DNA from: Candidatus Omnitrophota bacterium
GTDB lineage: Bacteria; Omnitrophota; Gorgyraeia; Tantalellales; Tantalellaceae
Direction of reading: 5' to 3'
DNA: 6,247 nucleotides
Assembly (NCBI GenBank): GCA_013204685.1
Contig: JABMSC010000223.1
Span: forward strand, 1 to 6,247
Below the pieces are notes generated by a model, which was not told the origin of the DNA, searched no databases, and worked only from the letters and a program-made list of their open reading frames with translations. Position 1 is the stretch's first letter. Every line of letters starts with the position of its first letter. Positions 5,838 to 6,247 of this stretch are shown piece by piece. The translations under genes and the position numbers were made by a program.

Positions 5838-6247
5838 TTATGCCTGTTTAACCACTTCAGAACTTGCGATCAGTTCATCTATTTCCTTCTCGTGCTTTTT
5901 AAACTCTTCCGACTGCCATTCCTTGTAGTTCCAGTCTATAAAAGCGTGCCTGAGTTTATAAAAGAAATCTCTCATCGGTTTCTTGTCATCAAAAACAAAT
6001 TTTTTGTCTAAAACCTCCGTAACTTTAGCGAAAACATATTGCTGCCGGTCCGTTGAGGTTGCGGCGTCCACTTTATCGAAACCGTTCTGCTGCAAATATA
6101 CGCTGTCTAAAAAGTTGCTCTTTAAATAAAGAAGGAAGTCATCAAGTGACGTTCCTTCTTCTCCCACAACCTTCATCATCTGACCGACCTCTGCGCCCTC
6201 ACGGAGAACGTGCCGGGCTGATTGGATCTCATCTTCCGCGATTGCAC
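5838..6247 (-). CDS. atpA: V-type ATPase subunit A (catalytic), C-terminal end only
   Basis: This is the last 135 codons of the catalytic A subunit; the start and nucleotide-binding core lie beyond the right edge of the window. The visible part is the C-terminal helical domain, which contacts the central stalk. My translation of the upstream end continues in frame from the edge (EDEIQSARHVLREGAEVGQ) into MMKVVGEEGTSLDDFLLYLK and SVYLQQNGFDKVDAATS, all characteristic of A subunits. An internal ATG pair at 6179 is not a start, since the frame is open and conserved above it. The gene ends with TAA at 5840-5838, 63 bases before atpB, in the same operon. Confidence 0.92.
   Translation of the reverse strand, partial: AIAEDEIQSARHVLREGAEVGQMMKVVGEEGTSLDDFLLYLKSNFLDSVYLQQNGFDKVDAATSTDRQQYVFAKVTEVLDKKFVFDDKKPMRDFFYKLRHAFIDWNYKEWQSEEFKKHEKEIDELIASSEVVKQA

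Noticed and set aside
5838..6179. A separate 113-residue protein starting at the ATG pair at 6179
   Set aside because: The frame continues upstream to the window edge with conserved A-subunit sequence, so these methionines are internal.

Overview
All six recognisable genes lie on the minus strand, so the window is best read from high to low coordinates. It holds the 3' part of a bacterial V-type (A/V-type) ATPase operon, atpA (C-terminal end only), atpB, atpD, atpI, atpK, followed by rsmI (16S rRNA 2'-O-ribose methyltransferase). After a hairpin terminator comes a separately promoted ndk (nucleoside diphosphate kinase) that runs off the left edge.

The compact order A-B-D-I-K, with no C, F or G gene in between, is the arrangement known from chlamydiae and spirochaetes rather than the Enterococcus or Thermus operons. 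Together with the long-form NDK and the 7-base intergenic repeats, this suggests a bacterium of a deep-branching or candidate phylum, for example of the Omnitrophota or PVC kind. That placement is a guess: the window has no rRNA or other firm taxonomic marker. Nothing looks broken by frameshift. Coding density is high and there is no transposase, phage gene, CRISPR or tRNA.

Region by region: 6247-5838 is the atpA C-terminus; 5837-5775 is a leader with a GC-rich hairpin; 5774-4452 is atpB; 4474-4391 holds two different arrays of imperfect 7-base repeats that reach into the 3' end of atpB and up to the start of atpD; 4385-3765 is atpD; 3738-1951 is atpI; 1901-1464 is atpK; 1460-1381 is a second block of the same 7-base repeat family around a 24-base palindrome; 1375-710 is rsmI; 711-656 is a terminator; 601-574 is a promoter; 451-1 is ndk.

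The ATPase genes work together. A (catalytic) and B (non-catalytic) form the hexameric head, D is the central stalk, and I and K form the membrane motor. The K subunit carries the ligand residues of the sodium-binding rotor rings of the Enterococcus hirae type, so a Na+-coupled machine is predicted. The most unusual signal in the window is the heptamer repeat system. One array supplies the last six codons and the stop codon of atpB, and the two genes that begin immediately after repeats (atpD and rsmI) are the two complete genes without a visible Shine-Dalgarno sequence.
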